DNA of 64,000 bases, taken from contig NZ_JAODTZ010000008.1 of NCBI RefSeq assembly GCF_025399795.1, positions 1-64,000 of the forward strand. Direction: 5' to 3'. A program made the translations under genes and the position numbers. The first letter of the stretch is position 1. The number at the start of each line of letters is the position of its first letter. Source of the DNA: Streptomyces rhizosphaerihabitans. GTDB taxonomy: Bacteria; Actinomycetota; Actinomycetes; Streptomycetales; Streptomycetaceae. The notes under the pieces are model-generated. The model ran no database searches, was not told the origin of the DNA, and saw only the letters and a program-made list of their open reading frames with translations. Below are positions 41,132 to 55,037 of this stretch, piece by piece.

Positions 41132-43180
41132 ATGGGTGAGGTCTTCGCAGGCCGGTACGAACTGGTCGACCCGATCGGGCGCGGGGGAGTCGGTGCCGTG
41201 TGGCGCGCCTGGGACCACCGGCGCCGCCGCTATGTGGCGGCCAAGGTGCTCCAGCAGAGCGACGCGCACGCCCTGCTGCGGTTCGTGCGGGAACAGGCCC
41301 TGCGGATCGACCATCCTCATGTGCTGGCTCCCGCCAGCTGGGCCGCCGACGACGACAAGGTCCTGTTCACCATGGATCTGGTCGCCGGGGGCTCCCTGGT
41401 CCACCTGGTCAACGATTACGGCCCACTGCCTCCTTCCTTCGTCTGCACCCTGATCGACCAGCTCCTCGCGGGTCTCGCCGCCGTGCACGCGGAGGGGGTC
41501 GTGCACCGCGACGTCAAGCCCGCCAATGTGCTCCTCGAAGCGACCGGCACGGCCCGGCCGCGGTTGCGTCTGTCCGACTTCGGCATCGCCATGCGGCTGG
41601 GCGAACCACGGCTCACCGAGACCAACTACGTGGTGGGAACGCCGGGTTACTTCGCACCCGAGCAGATGCTGGGCTCCGAACCCGACTTCCCCGCCGACCT
41701 GTTCGCCGTGGGTCTGGTCGCCCTGTATCTCCTGGAAGGCGCCAAGCCCGACGCCAAGGCGCTGATCGAGTACTTCGCCGAGCACGGCACGCCGTCCGCC
41801 CCGCGGGGCATACCCGAGCCTCTGTGGCAGGTCGTGGCGATGCTCCTCCAACCGGATCCGCACGCTCGCTTCCGTACCGCCACAGGGGCACGCAAGGCCC
41901 TCGCCGCGGCCGTCGAGCTGCTGCCCGAGCCCGGACCCGACGACGAACTGATCGAGGTCTTCGACCAACTCGGGCCGCTGCCCGAGGGATTCGGCCCTGC
42001 GGGACCCCTGAAACCGGGGAACGCCTCGGATGTGGGTCCACGGACTCTGTCCTCCCGCGGACATCCGGACGCCACAGCCGCTCACCCCGGACTCGACTCC
42101 GGCACGAGCTCCGGATCAGGCTTCGACCTTGGCATTGATCTTGACATTGACCTCGGATCCGGCCCCGATTCCGCATCCGTCTTCGGCCCCAGCTCCGGCT
42201 CGAGGCACAGCGCAGGAGGCCCCGGAGCTTTTTCCGCCTCGGCTTCTGTGCCCGACCCCGGTGAGGGATCCGGCTCCGAACCCGGCTCGGGAGCGCAGGG
42301 GCCGCAGGGATCCGTTCCGGGGGGCGTCCGGCCTGCGTCCAGCGCCGACGGCGCCGAGGGCAGGCACCGCGACCTCGGTACCGGGGGCGTACTTCCGGAA
42401 TCCCGTCCCCCTGACGTGGAGCAGGACTCTGCCCAGGGGGCCGTAGGACAGTGGCCCGCTCAGGACGGCGTACGGTCCCAAACCGCCTCTGAGCAAGCGG
42501 GAGTTCGGCCTGACCGCGAGAACGTGCGACCTCCGACCGGCTCCGACGGCGTGCGGGCTCGACCCGTCCCCGACGCCGTACAGGCACAGCCCGTCCCCGA
42601 GAACGCCCGGCCTCTCACCGGCCCCGCCGACACGCCCCAGGATCCCGCTCTCGGGGCCTCTCCCCAACCGTCCTCGATGTCGGACACCGGCAGCTTCCAT
42701 CTGCCGCCGCCGCACCCCGCGACCGGTGCCGGCTCCCAGCGACAACCACGGACCGAGCCTCCCCCGCACCGCCCCTTGCACCCACAGACGCAGCAGCCCC
42801 AGCAGGCCTCGCCGGAGGCGCAGGCGCCCGCTCCACCCGCCTCGGTCCCGCTCCCGCTCCCGACGTCTGCGCCGCTCTACGCCCCGCCTTTCGACCCGAC
42901 CCCGACGCCCACTCCCCCCACCGCACCCCTTCCTACGCAGGGGCCCTCCCCCCATCGGCCCCCGACCCCGTCCGCCGCGATGCCGCAACACGCGTACGCC
43001 TCCACCGCCTCGTACACCGCTCGGTCCGTTCAGGTTCCGCCCCGGACGACGACGGCTCCGAAAGGCCGAGGACGGCGCGCACGGCCGCGTCCGGGGCCGC
43101 CCGCCAAGGTCGCTGTGCCGATGCTGCTGCTCGCCCTGGCCTGTTTCGCGGTGGGGTTCTGGGCACTGACCCAAGTCTGA
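41132..43180 (+). CDS. Membrane-tethered Ser/Thr protein kinase without PASTA domains
   Basis: The 682-aa product has an N-terminal kinase domain (about residues 8-270) with GRGGVGAVW, the ATP lysine in VAAKVL, HRDVKPANVLL, DFG and GTPGYFAPEQ, so all catalytic residues are present. A long disordered segment follows (about 300-650), very rich in Pro, Ser, Gly and Ala, including LGIDLDIDLGSG and tracts of PTPTPTPPT. The C-terminus is a single hydrophobic helix (AVPMLLLALACFAVGFWAL), so the kinase is tail-anchored inside the cell, with almost nothing outside. The ATG at 41132 was preferred because the fold begins there; an in-frame ATG at 41069 has no ribosome site. Confidence 0.85.
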   Translation: MGEVFAGRYELVDPIGRGGVGAVWRAWDHRRRRYVAAKVLQQSDAHALLRFVREQALRIDHPHVLAPASWAADDDKVLFTMDLVAGGSLVHLVNDYGPLPPSFVCTLIDQLLAGLAAVHAEGVVHRDVKPANVLLEATGTARPRLRLSDFGIAMRLGEPRLTETNYVVGTPGYFAPEQMLGSEPDFPADLFAVGLVALYLLEGAKPDAKALIEYFAEHGTPSAPRGIPEPLWQVVAMLLQPDPHARFRTATGARKALAAAVELLPEPGPDDELIEVFDQLGPLPEGFGPAGPLKPGNASDVGPRTLSSRGHPDATAAHPGLDSGTSSGSGFDLGIDLDIDLGSGPDSASVFGPSSGSRHSAGGPGAFSASASVPDPGEGSGSEPGSGAQGPQGSVPGGVRPASSADGAEGRHRDLGTGGVLPESRPPDVEQDSAQGAVGQWPAQDGVRSQTASEQAGVRPDRENVRPPTGSDGVRARPVPDAVQAQPVPENARPLTGPADTPQDPALGASPQPSSMSDTGSFHLPPPHPATGAGSQRQPRTEPPPHRPLHPQTQQPQQASPEAQAPAPPASVPLPLPTSAPLYAPPFDPTPTPTPPTAPLPTQGPSPHRPPTPSAAMPQHAYASTASYTARSVQVPPRTTTAPKGRGRRARPRPGPPAKVAVPMLLLALACFAVGFWALTQV

Positions 43181-43289
43181 GGGGCGCGGGCCGCGGACCC
43201 GTGCGCGACCGGCCCGACAGCCCGGGAGAAAAGCCATGCCCTGCTCTGTCCGCCTCGCCCTGCCCTCGGGTCCGAGCTGAGGAGCGCTG

Positions 43290-44864
43290 TCAGCGCCGTG
43301 TCGCCCCGTGCTCCCAAGGTGTCACCGGCGCCGGCGCCGCTGCGGGGAGCGAGGCCGAGGCCGTGTCCGCGTCCTGCGGTGCGGGTCCGAGGGTCCGCAC
43401 CGCACGGCGGCGCGCGGCCACGGTCCACATTCCGAGCGTCAGCATCAGCAGGCTTCCCGTGCCGATGCCACCCGCGGCGACCAGTTTCATGGTTCCGCTT
43501 CGGCCGGCGTCACCGCTGCCACCGTTCCCGTTGCCCGCCGCGCCGCCCGCCGCGCCGTCATCGGTCGCGTGGGCGGAGTCCCCCACCGGAGCGGCGAAGA
43601 CGTCCCGGGGCGTCGCCCGCCCCGCATAAGCAGGCCCCGCCTGCGCCGCTCCGTCCACACGCACCCGCAGCGTCAGCCCGAACGGCCCCTCGCCGAAGCG
43701 GTCGGCGACCTGCGCGGCGAGATGGACCACGAGGTAGTAGGAACCGGCGAACCGCATCCCGCTCACATGGTCGTTGAGGGCATAGCGGTTGTCGTAGGCG
43801 ACGGGAGGAAGGGGGTCGAGCGCCGCGGAGCGCTGGCTGCCGTCATATCCGGAGCCGACGTCGTCGACGAAGCCGCGTACGGGGTTGTAGAGGGACATGA
43901 CGAGGGCGGTGCCCAGATGGCCCTCGCCACCACTCGAACTTCCCAGGTCCGCGGTGGCGTAGAACTGTTGTCCCCAGTCGACCGGCACCTTGTAGAAGCG
44001 GGTCTGCCCCGGGCTGATGTCGTCCTTCCAGACTCCCTGCCCGAGCGGGACGGCCCTGCTGAACCCGGCGCCACCGCTGCGGTGCTTCGGGGCCCCCACG
44101 AGGGCCTCGGGCGACGCGGAGTCCCAGACTTCCGGGGCACTCGTGGAACCGGACGCCTTCTTCAGGCCGGGCTCCGACACATGGCTGAGCTCGAGGTCCC
44201 ACGCGCGGGACGAAGAAGGCGCCGGGCCGGCCGAACCCGTCGTACCGCTCGTCGTCCCCGCCGCTCCCGTGCGTTCGACGACCAGGTAGTACGTTCCCGC
44301 CGTCTGACAGGCGTACTGCTTGCCGCTGGTCTCACGGGACGCCCAGGCGGTGATGGGGTGCGGGCTCTGGGTGGCACCGAAGTGGACGGTGCCGGAGAAG
44401 GAGCAGTTGCGGCCGTTGCCGTCCTGCAGGGAGACCTTGAGGCCGTCAGAGTAGGAGACCGTCGCACCGGGCCTGGGGACGGCGGTTGCGGCGATGTACG
44501 CGTTGGAGACGGCATCGAGTTCGAGACGGTAGTAGAGCCTGCCGGCCCTTCCCGCCGCTCCGACGGAGCTCTTGTAGATGCGGCCCGGCTCAAGTCGTAC
44601 GGAGTCGGTCGTGTCCGCCGTGCCCTTGACGGTGGTGGCGTCCTCCGCGAAGGCGTACGGCCCCGACGTACCGCCGGCGGCCGTCCTCGCGTCTTCGGCG
44701 TTGGTCCGCGCATCGGCGGTCGCGGGAGCGGCCGCGGCGGCCCGGCCCGTGGGTGCGAGGGTCATGCACAGCGCGGCCGCCGCTGCCGTGGCCACGAGCA
44801 TCCGGCCGTTCCACGACCTCGCCCACCGGCCCTCTGCCCGCCGGCCCTCCGTGCGCCGCCCCAT
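43290..44864 (-). CDS. Exported protein with C-terminal membrane anchor, function unknown
   Basis: The 524-aa product has a secretion signal (basic start, then LVATAAAAALCMTLAPTG, cleavage likely near AAAAAPATA). A large external region holds two similar beta-rich segments with FYKVPVDWGQQFYATADLG and LYYRLELDAVSNAYIAA blocks. A Gly/Ala/Asn stem, a C-terminal membrane helix (GTGSLLMLTLGMWTVAARRR) and a short cytoplasmic tail follow. It is therefore a cell-surface, membrane-anchored protein. No catalytic motif was recognised. The ATG at 44862-44864 has GAGGGG nine bases upstream. It converges on the kinase gene with a 109-bp gap. Confidence 0.7.
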   Translation of the reverse strand: MGRRTEGRRAEGRWARSWNGRMLVATAAAAALCMTLAPTGRAAAAAPATADARTNAEDARTAAGGTSGPYAFAEDATTVKGTADTTDSVRLEPGRIYKSSVGAAGRAGRLYYRLELDAVSNAYIAATAVPRPGATVSYSDGLKVSLQDGNGRNCSFSGTVHFGATQSPHPITAWASRETSGKQYACQTAGTYYLVVERTGAAGTTSGTTGSAGPAPSSSRAWDLELSHVSEPGLKKASGSTSAPEVWDSASPEALVGAPKHRSGGAGFSRAVPLGQGVWKDDISPGQTRFYKVPVDWGQQFYATADLGSSSGGEGHLGTALVMSLYNPVRGFVDDVGSGYDGSQRSAALDPLPPVAYDNRYALNDHVSGMRFAGSYYLVVHLAAQVADRFGEGPFGLTLRVRVDGAAQAGPAYAGRATPRDVFAAPVGDSAHATDDGAAGGAAGNGNGGSGDAGRSGTMKLVAAGGIGTGSLLMLTLGMWTVAARRRAVRTLGPAPQDADTASASLPAAAPAPVTPWEHGATRR

Positions 44865-45065
44865 CACGCGCCACCCCTCGTCGTAGCCCCCTGGCGCGGA
44901 CCATCCTGCCTCGTCGGCCACCGCGACACCCGGGCTATCAGTGGGAGCGGCCGAAAGGGAGCGGCCGTACAGCCATCGACACCGCCGGCCCTACGGCCAT
45001 CGACGCCGCCCCTGCAACCCCTTCGCCCGCCTTCGTGATCCGGCAGGGCTCCGGAAAACACAAAA

Positions 45066-45088
45066 CCCCGACCGCGAGGCGGCCGGGG
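45066..45088 (-). terminator. Terminator after DLW-39 gene
   Basis: CCCCGACCGC/GCGGCCGGGG arms (one mismatch) with a 3-base loop are followed, reading leftward, by TTTTG. It lies 26 bp beyond the stop. Confidence 0.75.
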
Positions 45089-45113
45089 TCTGCTCCAAGA
45101 CTGTTGTCGGTAC

Positions 45114-45242
45114 TCACGAACCCGTGGGCACGGAGTCAGTCGCCTCCGTCCACAGATCCTGCTCGGCGCGATCCGCCTGGATCTGGCGGTACACGAGGAG
45201 CCCGCCGATGGCGGCCAGTGCGACCAGGAGAAGCTTCTTCAC
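45114..45242 (-). CDS. DLW-39 family small membrane protein
   Basis: This conserved actinobacterial microprotein of 42 aa is usually encoded between gyrA-linked tRNA genes; its function is unknown. It has one N-terminal helix (residues 3-19, KLLLVALAAIGGLLVYR) and the signature QDLWTEATD near the C-terminus, which names the family. GTG at 45240-45242 was chosen because GAGG lies about eight bases upstream; longer frames have no support. Confidence 0.88.
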   Translation of the reverse strand: MKKLLLVALAAIGGLLVYRQIQADRAEQDLWTEATDSVPTGS

Positions 45243-45569
45243 CGCGCGACCTCGTCTTTCGTTGACGTAGGGGACTTCTGGCGCCCGACTATACACACCG
45301 ACCGATATCGATCGGTGACCTGGATCGGCCCTCAACTGCGGCCCCTCGCACAGCGATAGGACGGGATCCGACCGCCCCGGTCTCAGGGTGATCGCACGTA
45401 ACATACAGTTACTTTCAGTGACATCTATGGACTTTTCTGGTCACTTGCGACCATCCGAGTGGTGTTCATCCGAACATCAACGCGCCACGGGCGCAGGTCC
45501 ACCACTTCGCGGCCCACATACACATCATGAGGAAAGTACGCAAATCGCCCGACCCGAAAGTGAGGGGCC
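45243..45569. promoter_or_regulatory. Divergent region with two palindromes
   Basis: This 327-bp gap separates DLW-39 and the DUF6344-like gene. ACCGAT/ATCGGT arms around ATCG lie at 45301-45316, and GTAAC/GTTAC around a 5-bp centre at 45398-45412, in a locally A/T-rich stretch (45395-45440) that probably holds the rightward promoter. No gene is present. Confidence 0.4.
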
Positions 45570-46037
45570 GTGACCCAGAACAAGGTCATGAAGCTGTGGA
45601 CCGCGATCGTCACCGCCTTCCTGGCGCTGTGCACGACGCTCGGACTCATCACGACCACCGCGGCCGCCGCGGTACCGCAGGCCGGCTCGGCCCGCAACAC
45701 CGAGACCTCGGTGACGGCCACAGCGATCGCCCCGGCCATGGCCACCTCGGCATGGTCCTACAGCCGGGCCCTGCCCCCGACAATGAAGCAACGCATCCGC
45801 GCCGAGGCACACGGCTCCTCGCCGAGTTGCCGCCACCGCGCACCGGCGGACGACGGCACCGCGGACCCCGCCGCTCCCGGCCCCCTGGAAGACCTTGCGG
45901 ACCCCGCCACCTGTTCCGGGCCCGAGACCCTCGCAACGCCCGGCACAGAGCCCCTGGGAGCCCTTACACCCGCCGTACCGTTCCAGCGCCGAGAAGACGC
46001 CCCAGGCAGGCTGGGAGCACCGCACGAGGAGTCGTGA
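45570..46037 (+). CDS. Secreted protein, DUF6344-like
   Basis: The 155-aa product starts MTQNKVMKLWTAIVTAFLALCTTLGLITTTAAAA, a typical signal peptide with cleavage near AVPQA. A conserved-looking segment follows (WSYSRALPPTMKQRIRAEAHG and SPSCRHR), then a Pro/Ala/Asp-rich tail that is probably disordered. From memory this N-terminal pattern corresponds to the Streptomyces DUF6344 family, with no known function. GTG at 45570 lies a few bases after a GAGGGG run. It is monocistronic. Confidence 0.7.
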   Translation: MTQNKVMKLWTAIVTAFLALCTTLGLITTTAAAAVPQAGSARNTETSVTATAIAPAMATSAWSYSRALPPTMKQRIRAEAHGSSPSCRHRAPADDGTADPAAPGPLEDLADPATCSGPETLATPGTEPLGALTPAVPFQRREDAPGRLGAPHEES

Positions 46038-46077
46038 CGGCGCCAAGCCCGGGACGCCGCCCCCGGCCGCTTCCCAA

Positions 46078-46210
46078 GCCTCGCGGCCCCTGGTCATTCC
46101 TCGAACCTCGCGGTATCCGGCCTCTCCTCGAACCTCGCGGTATCCGGCCGTTCCTAGGACCTCACGGCCCCGGCCGTTCCCCGAGTCCCGCGGCCCTCGG
46201 CCGCTCCCCC
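46078..46210. repeat. Degenerate 26-30 bp tandem repeat
   Basis: About five units follow the DUF6344-like gene; two adjacent ones share GAACCTCGCGGTATCCGGCC almost exactly (near 46100-46155), and later ones diverge to CCTCACGGCCCCGGCCG. No protein frame is credible. This is part of the 640-bp gene-free stretch 46038-46677. Confidence 0.65.
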
Positions 46211-46315
46211 GTGGGCACCTGCGCCATCACGCGGCCTTTCGCACAACCCTTGGCCCGTAACCCCTCACAGACACCCTGACGTAGCGGCGAACTTGCGTAC
46301 AAAGCACCCAGGGCA

Positions 46316-46349
46316 AAGGCCCGGCGACTCGGAAGAGTCGCCGGGCCTT
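46316..46349. terminator. Terminator hairpin downstream of DUF6344-like gene
   Basis: Perfect 15-bp arms (AAGGCCCGGCGACTC and its complement) with a GGAA loop lie 278 bp after the stop. It may terminate transcripts from either side. Confidence 0.75.
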
Positions 46350-46638
46350 CGACGTTGCGCCGCTGTGAGCGTTCCTCCGCGCCTCGCGTACCGGCCCCCT
46401 TCGGAGAACGCTGCACGTCACGACTGCCGGTGTGCCCGCGACCGCCCGTGTGCCACGACCGCCGCCCCTTCACCGGCTCCGACGGCCGAACGCCCCTGTG
46501 CACCGCCCGAAGCGGATGGCGATACCGAGGGAACGGCGAGCCGATGCCGACGCCGACACCGAGGGCCGGGATCACCACGATCGGGACCCTCCAAATGCGG
46601 TACACGCACCTCGTGAAGACCCTCGCGCAGGAAACGCA

Positions 46639-46670
46639 AAGACCCCCAACCGTGAACGGTTGAGGGTCTT
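46639..46670 (-). terminator. Terminator after tRNA-Ile
   Basis: AAGACCCCCAACCGT pairs with ACGGTTGAGGGTCTT (one mismatch) around GA, starting seven bases beyond the tRNA-Ile 3' end on the minus strand. Confidence 0.8.
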
Positions 46671-46677
46671 CATGCTG

Positions 46678-46751
46678 TGGGGCTAACAGGATTTGAACCT
46701 GTGGCCTCATCCTTATCAGGGATGCGCTCTAACCAACTGAGCTATAGCCCC
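46678..46751 (-). tRNA. tRNA-Ile (GAT)
   Basis: The leftward 74-nt gene has acceptor GGGGCTA/TAGCCCC with A73, D arm TAGCTCAGTTGGTTAGAGC, anticodon loop CTGATAA (anticodon GAT) and T arm GGTTCAAATCC. CCA is not encoded. It lies just past the gyrA-DUF3566 pair, as in many actinobacteria. Confidence 0.97.
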
Positions 46752-46791
46752 GCCGCGCTTTGCGGTGTGTGTCCCGCGCGCTGACCTCTGA

Positions 46792-46820
46792 AGATTAGCG
46801 CACGACGCGGCCAGTCCCAA
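46792..46820 (-). promoter_or_regulatory. tRNA-Ile promoter
   Basis: Reading leftward, TTGGGA (46815-46820) and TAATCT (46792-46797) are 17 bp apart and 41 bp before the tRNA. The stretch GCTAATCTTC around the -10 recurs upstream of tRNA-Leu (21481-21490). Confidence 0.6.
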
Positions 46821-46852
46821 AATCGATAGTCAGAGGGCGTTTGAAAGGACCC

Positions 46853-47575
46853 TCACTCGTCCTCGGCGAGGGTCAGCTCGACGCCGCCCACGAAGCCTGC
46901 GGAGAGGTTGTAGATGAACGCTCCGAGGGTCGCCAGGGCGGTCGCGAGGACCACGTCGATGACCGCGATGACCGACGTGAACATCAGGACGTGCGGGAGC
47001 GAGAGGAACGACTGCAGGTCGAAGCCGTTGGACTCGTTCGAGCCCGTCGCCTCGGAGATCGTGCCGCCGACGGTCGAGAAGACGCCCATCGCGTCCATGA
47101 CCATCCACAGCACCGCGGCCGCCACGATCGTGCAGATGCCGAGCGCGATGGAGAGCAGGAAACTGACCTTCATCACCGACCACGGGTCGGCCTTGGCCAC
47201 CCGCAGCCGCGCCTTGCGCACGCGCGGCGTCGTCCGCGCCCCGGTGCGCGGCCGGCGGACCGCGCCCGTCGGCTGCTGCTGCGCCGGATACGCCTGCGGC
47301 GGGTGATACGGCTGCGCGGGCTGCTGGCCCTGCCGTTCGCCCGGCAGCGGCGATGCCGCCGCCGGGGGCGATGCCGGCGGCGCGCTCGGGGTCACAGGCG
47401 CCCCGACCGGGGCCGCCTGCCCGCCCGCGTACTGCTGGGCCTGCTGGCCTCGGGTGTCCGTCACAGTTCCCCCCTGGGATCCATGAGAGTCATGGGAGTC
47501 AGTCTCATTCATGGCGGTGCCACGGCCGCCGTCCGTTTCCGTACCGGTCGATCCGGCGCCCGTGGCTCCGCTCAC
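46853..47575 (-). CDS. DUF3566 transmembrane protein
   Basis: This conserved actinobacterial membrane protein is encoded directly after gyrA; its function is unknown. The 240-aa product has a Gln/Pro/Ala-rich cytoplasmic N-terminus (about residues 1-120), a basic stretch (TPRVRKARLRVAKADPWSVMK), and two membrane helices (about 133-157, VSFLLSIALGICTIVAAAVLWMV, and 195-230) with FLSLPHVLMF and GFVGGVELTLAEDE. It starts 19 bp after the gyrA stop, so it is co-transcribed with gyrB-gyrA. GTG at 47573-47575 has no strong ribosome site. Confidence 0.88.
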   Translation of the reverse strand: MSGATGAGSTGTETDGGRGTAMNETDSHDSHGSQGGTVTDTRGQQAQQYAGGQAAPVGAPVTPSAPPASPPAAASPLPGERQGQQPAQPYHPPQAYPAQQQPTGAVRRPRTGARTTPRVRKARLRVAKADPWSVMKVSFLLSIALGICTIVAAAVLWMVMDAMGVFSTVGGTISEATGSNESNGFDLQSFLSLPHVLMFTSVIAVIDVVLATALATLGAFIYNLSAGFVGGVELTLAEDE

Positions 47576-47593
47576 GACGACTCACTCCTCGCG

Positions 47594-50185
<2,592 letters not shown>

Positions 50186-50227
50186 TGCTGGTGAAGATCC
50201 TTTCTGACGCGGTCAGCTGAGACCGAC

Positions 50228-53210
<2,983 letters not shown>

Positions 53211-53786
53211 TCATCCGTAGGTGTCGCCGGGACCCGTACTGCCCGGGGCACGCAGCGGACCGTAGCGGCGCGGGGGGCCCGTCGGACCCTGGACCTTGAG
53301 CAGGCGCACCGTGCCGTGGCCGAGATCCTGGTTCAGCCGCGCGACCAACTGCGGTGCCAGCAGGCGCAGCTGGGTCGCCCAGGCCGTCGAGTCGCACTGC
53401 ACCGTCAGCACCCGCTCGGCCGGGTCGTCGTCGTAGCGCAGCGGAACGCAGTGCTTGGCCAGATCGTCGCCGACGATCTGCGGCCAGCGGCCCATCACGC
53501 CGCCCACCGCGGCCGGGGCCTCCCAGCCGCGCTCGCTGAGCAGCCGGTTGATGGCGGCGCCGAGCGCCATGGGGTCGCGTCCGTCGGCACCCGAGCCGGA
53601 GCGCAGACCCCCGCCGCGCCGCGCCTGTTTCTTCTGCTGGGCCGCGTCCCCACGCGCACGTGCCTGTTCCTTCGCGGCACGCAGCGCCACCCGCGCGAGG
53701 TCGACGCCGGACGGCTCGGGGGTCTTCTTCCGGGGGACGGCGCCGGACGCGACCTCGGCACCGGGTCCCGATGTGTTCTCCGTCAT
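53211..53786 (-). CDS. dciA: DciA/DUF721 family protein (helicase loader)
   Basis: DciA-type proteins replace DnaC/DnaI as loaders of the replicative helicase DnaB in most bacteria, including actinobacteria. The 191-aa product has the family core [40 protein letters not shown] and [18 protein letters not shown] (about residues 75-155). An Arg/Gly-rich N-terminus precedes it and a Pro/Gly-rich tail follows. It overlaps recF by four bases (ATGA), so replication initiation and repair functions are coupled in one operon. Confidence 0.88.
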   Translation of the reverse strand: MTENTSGPGAEVASGAVPRKKTPEPSGVDLARVALRAAKEQARARGDAAQQKKQARRGGGLRSGSGADGRDPMALGAAINRLLSERGWEAPAAVGGVMGRWPQIVGDDLAKHCVPLRYDDDPAERVLTVQCDSTAWATQLRLLAPQLVARLNQDLGHGTVRLLKVQGPTGPPRRYGPLRAPGSTGPGDTYG

Positions 53787-54907
53787 ACGCGCTCCACCGT
53801 GCCTTCGGACACGGCGTACCGCGTCCCGGCCAGTACATCCGGTACGTCGTCGTGCACGGCGGCCGTCACGAGCACCTGCTCGCCGGGCGCGACGAGTTCC
53901 GCGAGCCGCTCGCGCCTGCGGCTGTCCAGCTCCGCGAAGACGTCGTCGAGGACCAGCACCGGCTCATTGCCCTCGGCCCTGAGCAGGTCGTACGAGGCCA
54001 GGCGCAGCGCCAGCGCGTACGACCAGGACTCGCCGTGGGAGGCGTACCCCTTGGCGGGCAGCTGACCGAGTTTGAGCACCAGATCGTCCCGATGGGGCCC
54101 TACGAGGGTCACACCGCGCTCGATCTCCGGCTTGCGGGCCTCTTCCATGGCGGCCATCAGCTGTGCGTAGAGCTCCTCGCGGGCGTGGCCCACGATGCCG
54201 GGCGAGGACGCCTTGTACTCCAGGGCGACGGGCCCGCCGCCGGGTGCCAGCTGCTCGTAGGCCTTGTCGGCCAGCGGCTGGATCGCGGCGACCAGGTCGA
54301 GCCGCTGTGCCAGCAGTTCGGCGCCCACGCGCGCGAGGTGCTGGTCCCACACCTCGAGCGTGGACAGATCCATGGTCCGGCCGCCGTGCCGGCGGGCCAG
54401 CGCGGCCGACTTCAGGAGGGTGTTGCGCTGCTTGAGGACCCGGTCGTAGTCGGACCGGACTCCCGCCATGCGCGGGGAGCGGGCGGTGATCAGCTCGTCG
54501 AGGAACCGGCGCCGCTCTCCGGGGTCGCCCTTGACCAGGGCGAGGTCCTCGGGCGCGAACAGGACGGTCCGCACGATGCCGAGCACGTCACGGGGTCTGA
54601 CCTGGGAGGACCTGTTGATGCGGGCGCGGTTGGCCTTGCCGGGGTTCAGCTCCAGCTCGATGAGCTGCTGGCGCTCTCCCTGGCGGACGTTGGCCCGGAT
54701 GATCGCCCGGTCGGCGCCCATGCGGACGAGGGGCGCGTCGGTGGAGACGCGGTGGCTGCCGAGGGTCGCGAGATAGCCGACCGCTTCGACCAGGTTCGTC
54801 TTGCCCTGTCCGTTGGGACCCACGAACGCGGTGACGCCCGAGTCGAGCGGGACCTCGACCCGGGCGTACGAGCGGTAGTCGGCCAGCGACAGATGCGTGA
54901 CGTGCAT
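53783..54907 (-). CDS. recF: DNA replication and repair protein RecF
   Basis: This SMC-like ATPase helps load RecA at single-strand gaps. The 374-aa protein has Walker [14 protein letters not shown] (about residues 30-42), the signature block [11 protein letters not shown] and Walker [12 protein letters not shown] near the C-terminus. The ATG at 54905-54907 is the first plausible start. The gap to the next gene holds a perfect DnaA 9-mer (54992-55000). Confidence 0.97.
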   Translation of the reverse strand: MHVTHLSLADYRSYARVEVPLDSGVTAFVGPNGQGKTNLVEAVGYLATLGSHRVSTDAPLVRMGADRAIIRANVRQGERQQLIELELNPGKANRARINRSSQVRPRDVLGIVRTVLFAPEDLALVKGDPGERRRFLDELITARSPRMAGVRSDYDRVLKQRNTLLKSAALARRHGGRTMDLSTLEVWDQHLARVGAELLAQRLDLVAAIQPLADKAYEQLAPGGGPVALEYKASSPGIVGHAREELYAQLMAAMEEARKPEIERGVTLVGPHRDDLVLKLGQLPAKGYASHGESWSYALALRLASYDLLRAEGNEPVLVLDDVFAELDSRRRERLAELVAPGEQVLVTAAVHDDVPDVLAGTRYAVSEGTVERV

Positions 54908-55037
54908 GGTCGTTCGCCGACCTCCCCAGCATGGTGTTCGGGTTGTCCCCGGGTCCGGTCCGGACCCCGGTTATCGGGTTTCTTCCCCGGCTGTGGACAA
55001 CCGGGTCACCCCGGGCGCGGTGACCCCGGGGCGTCGA

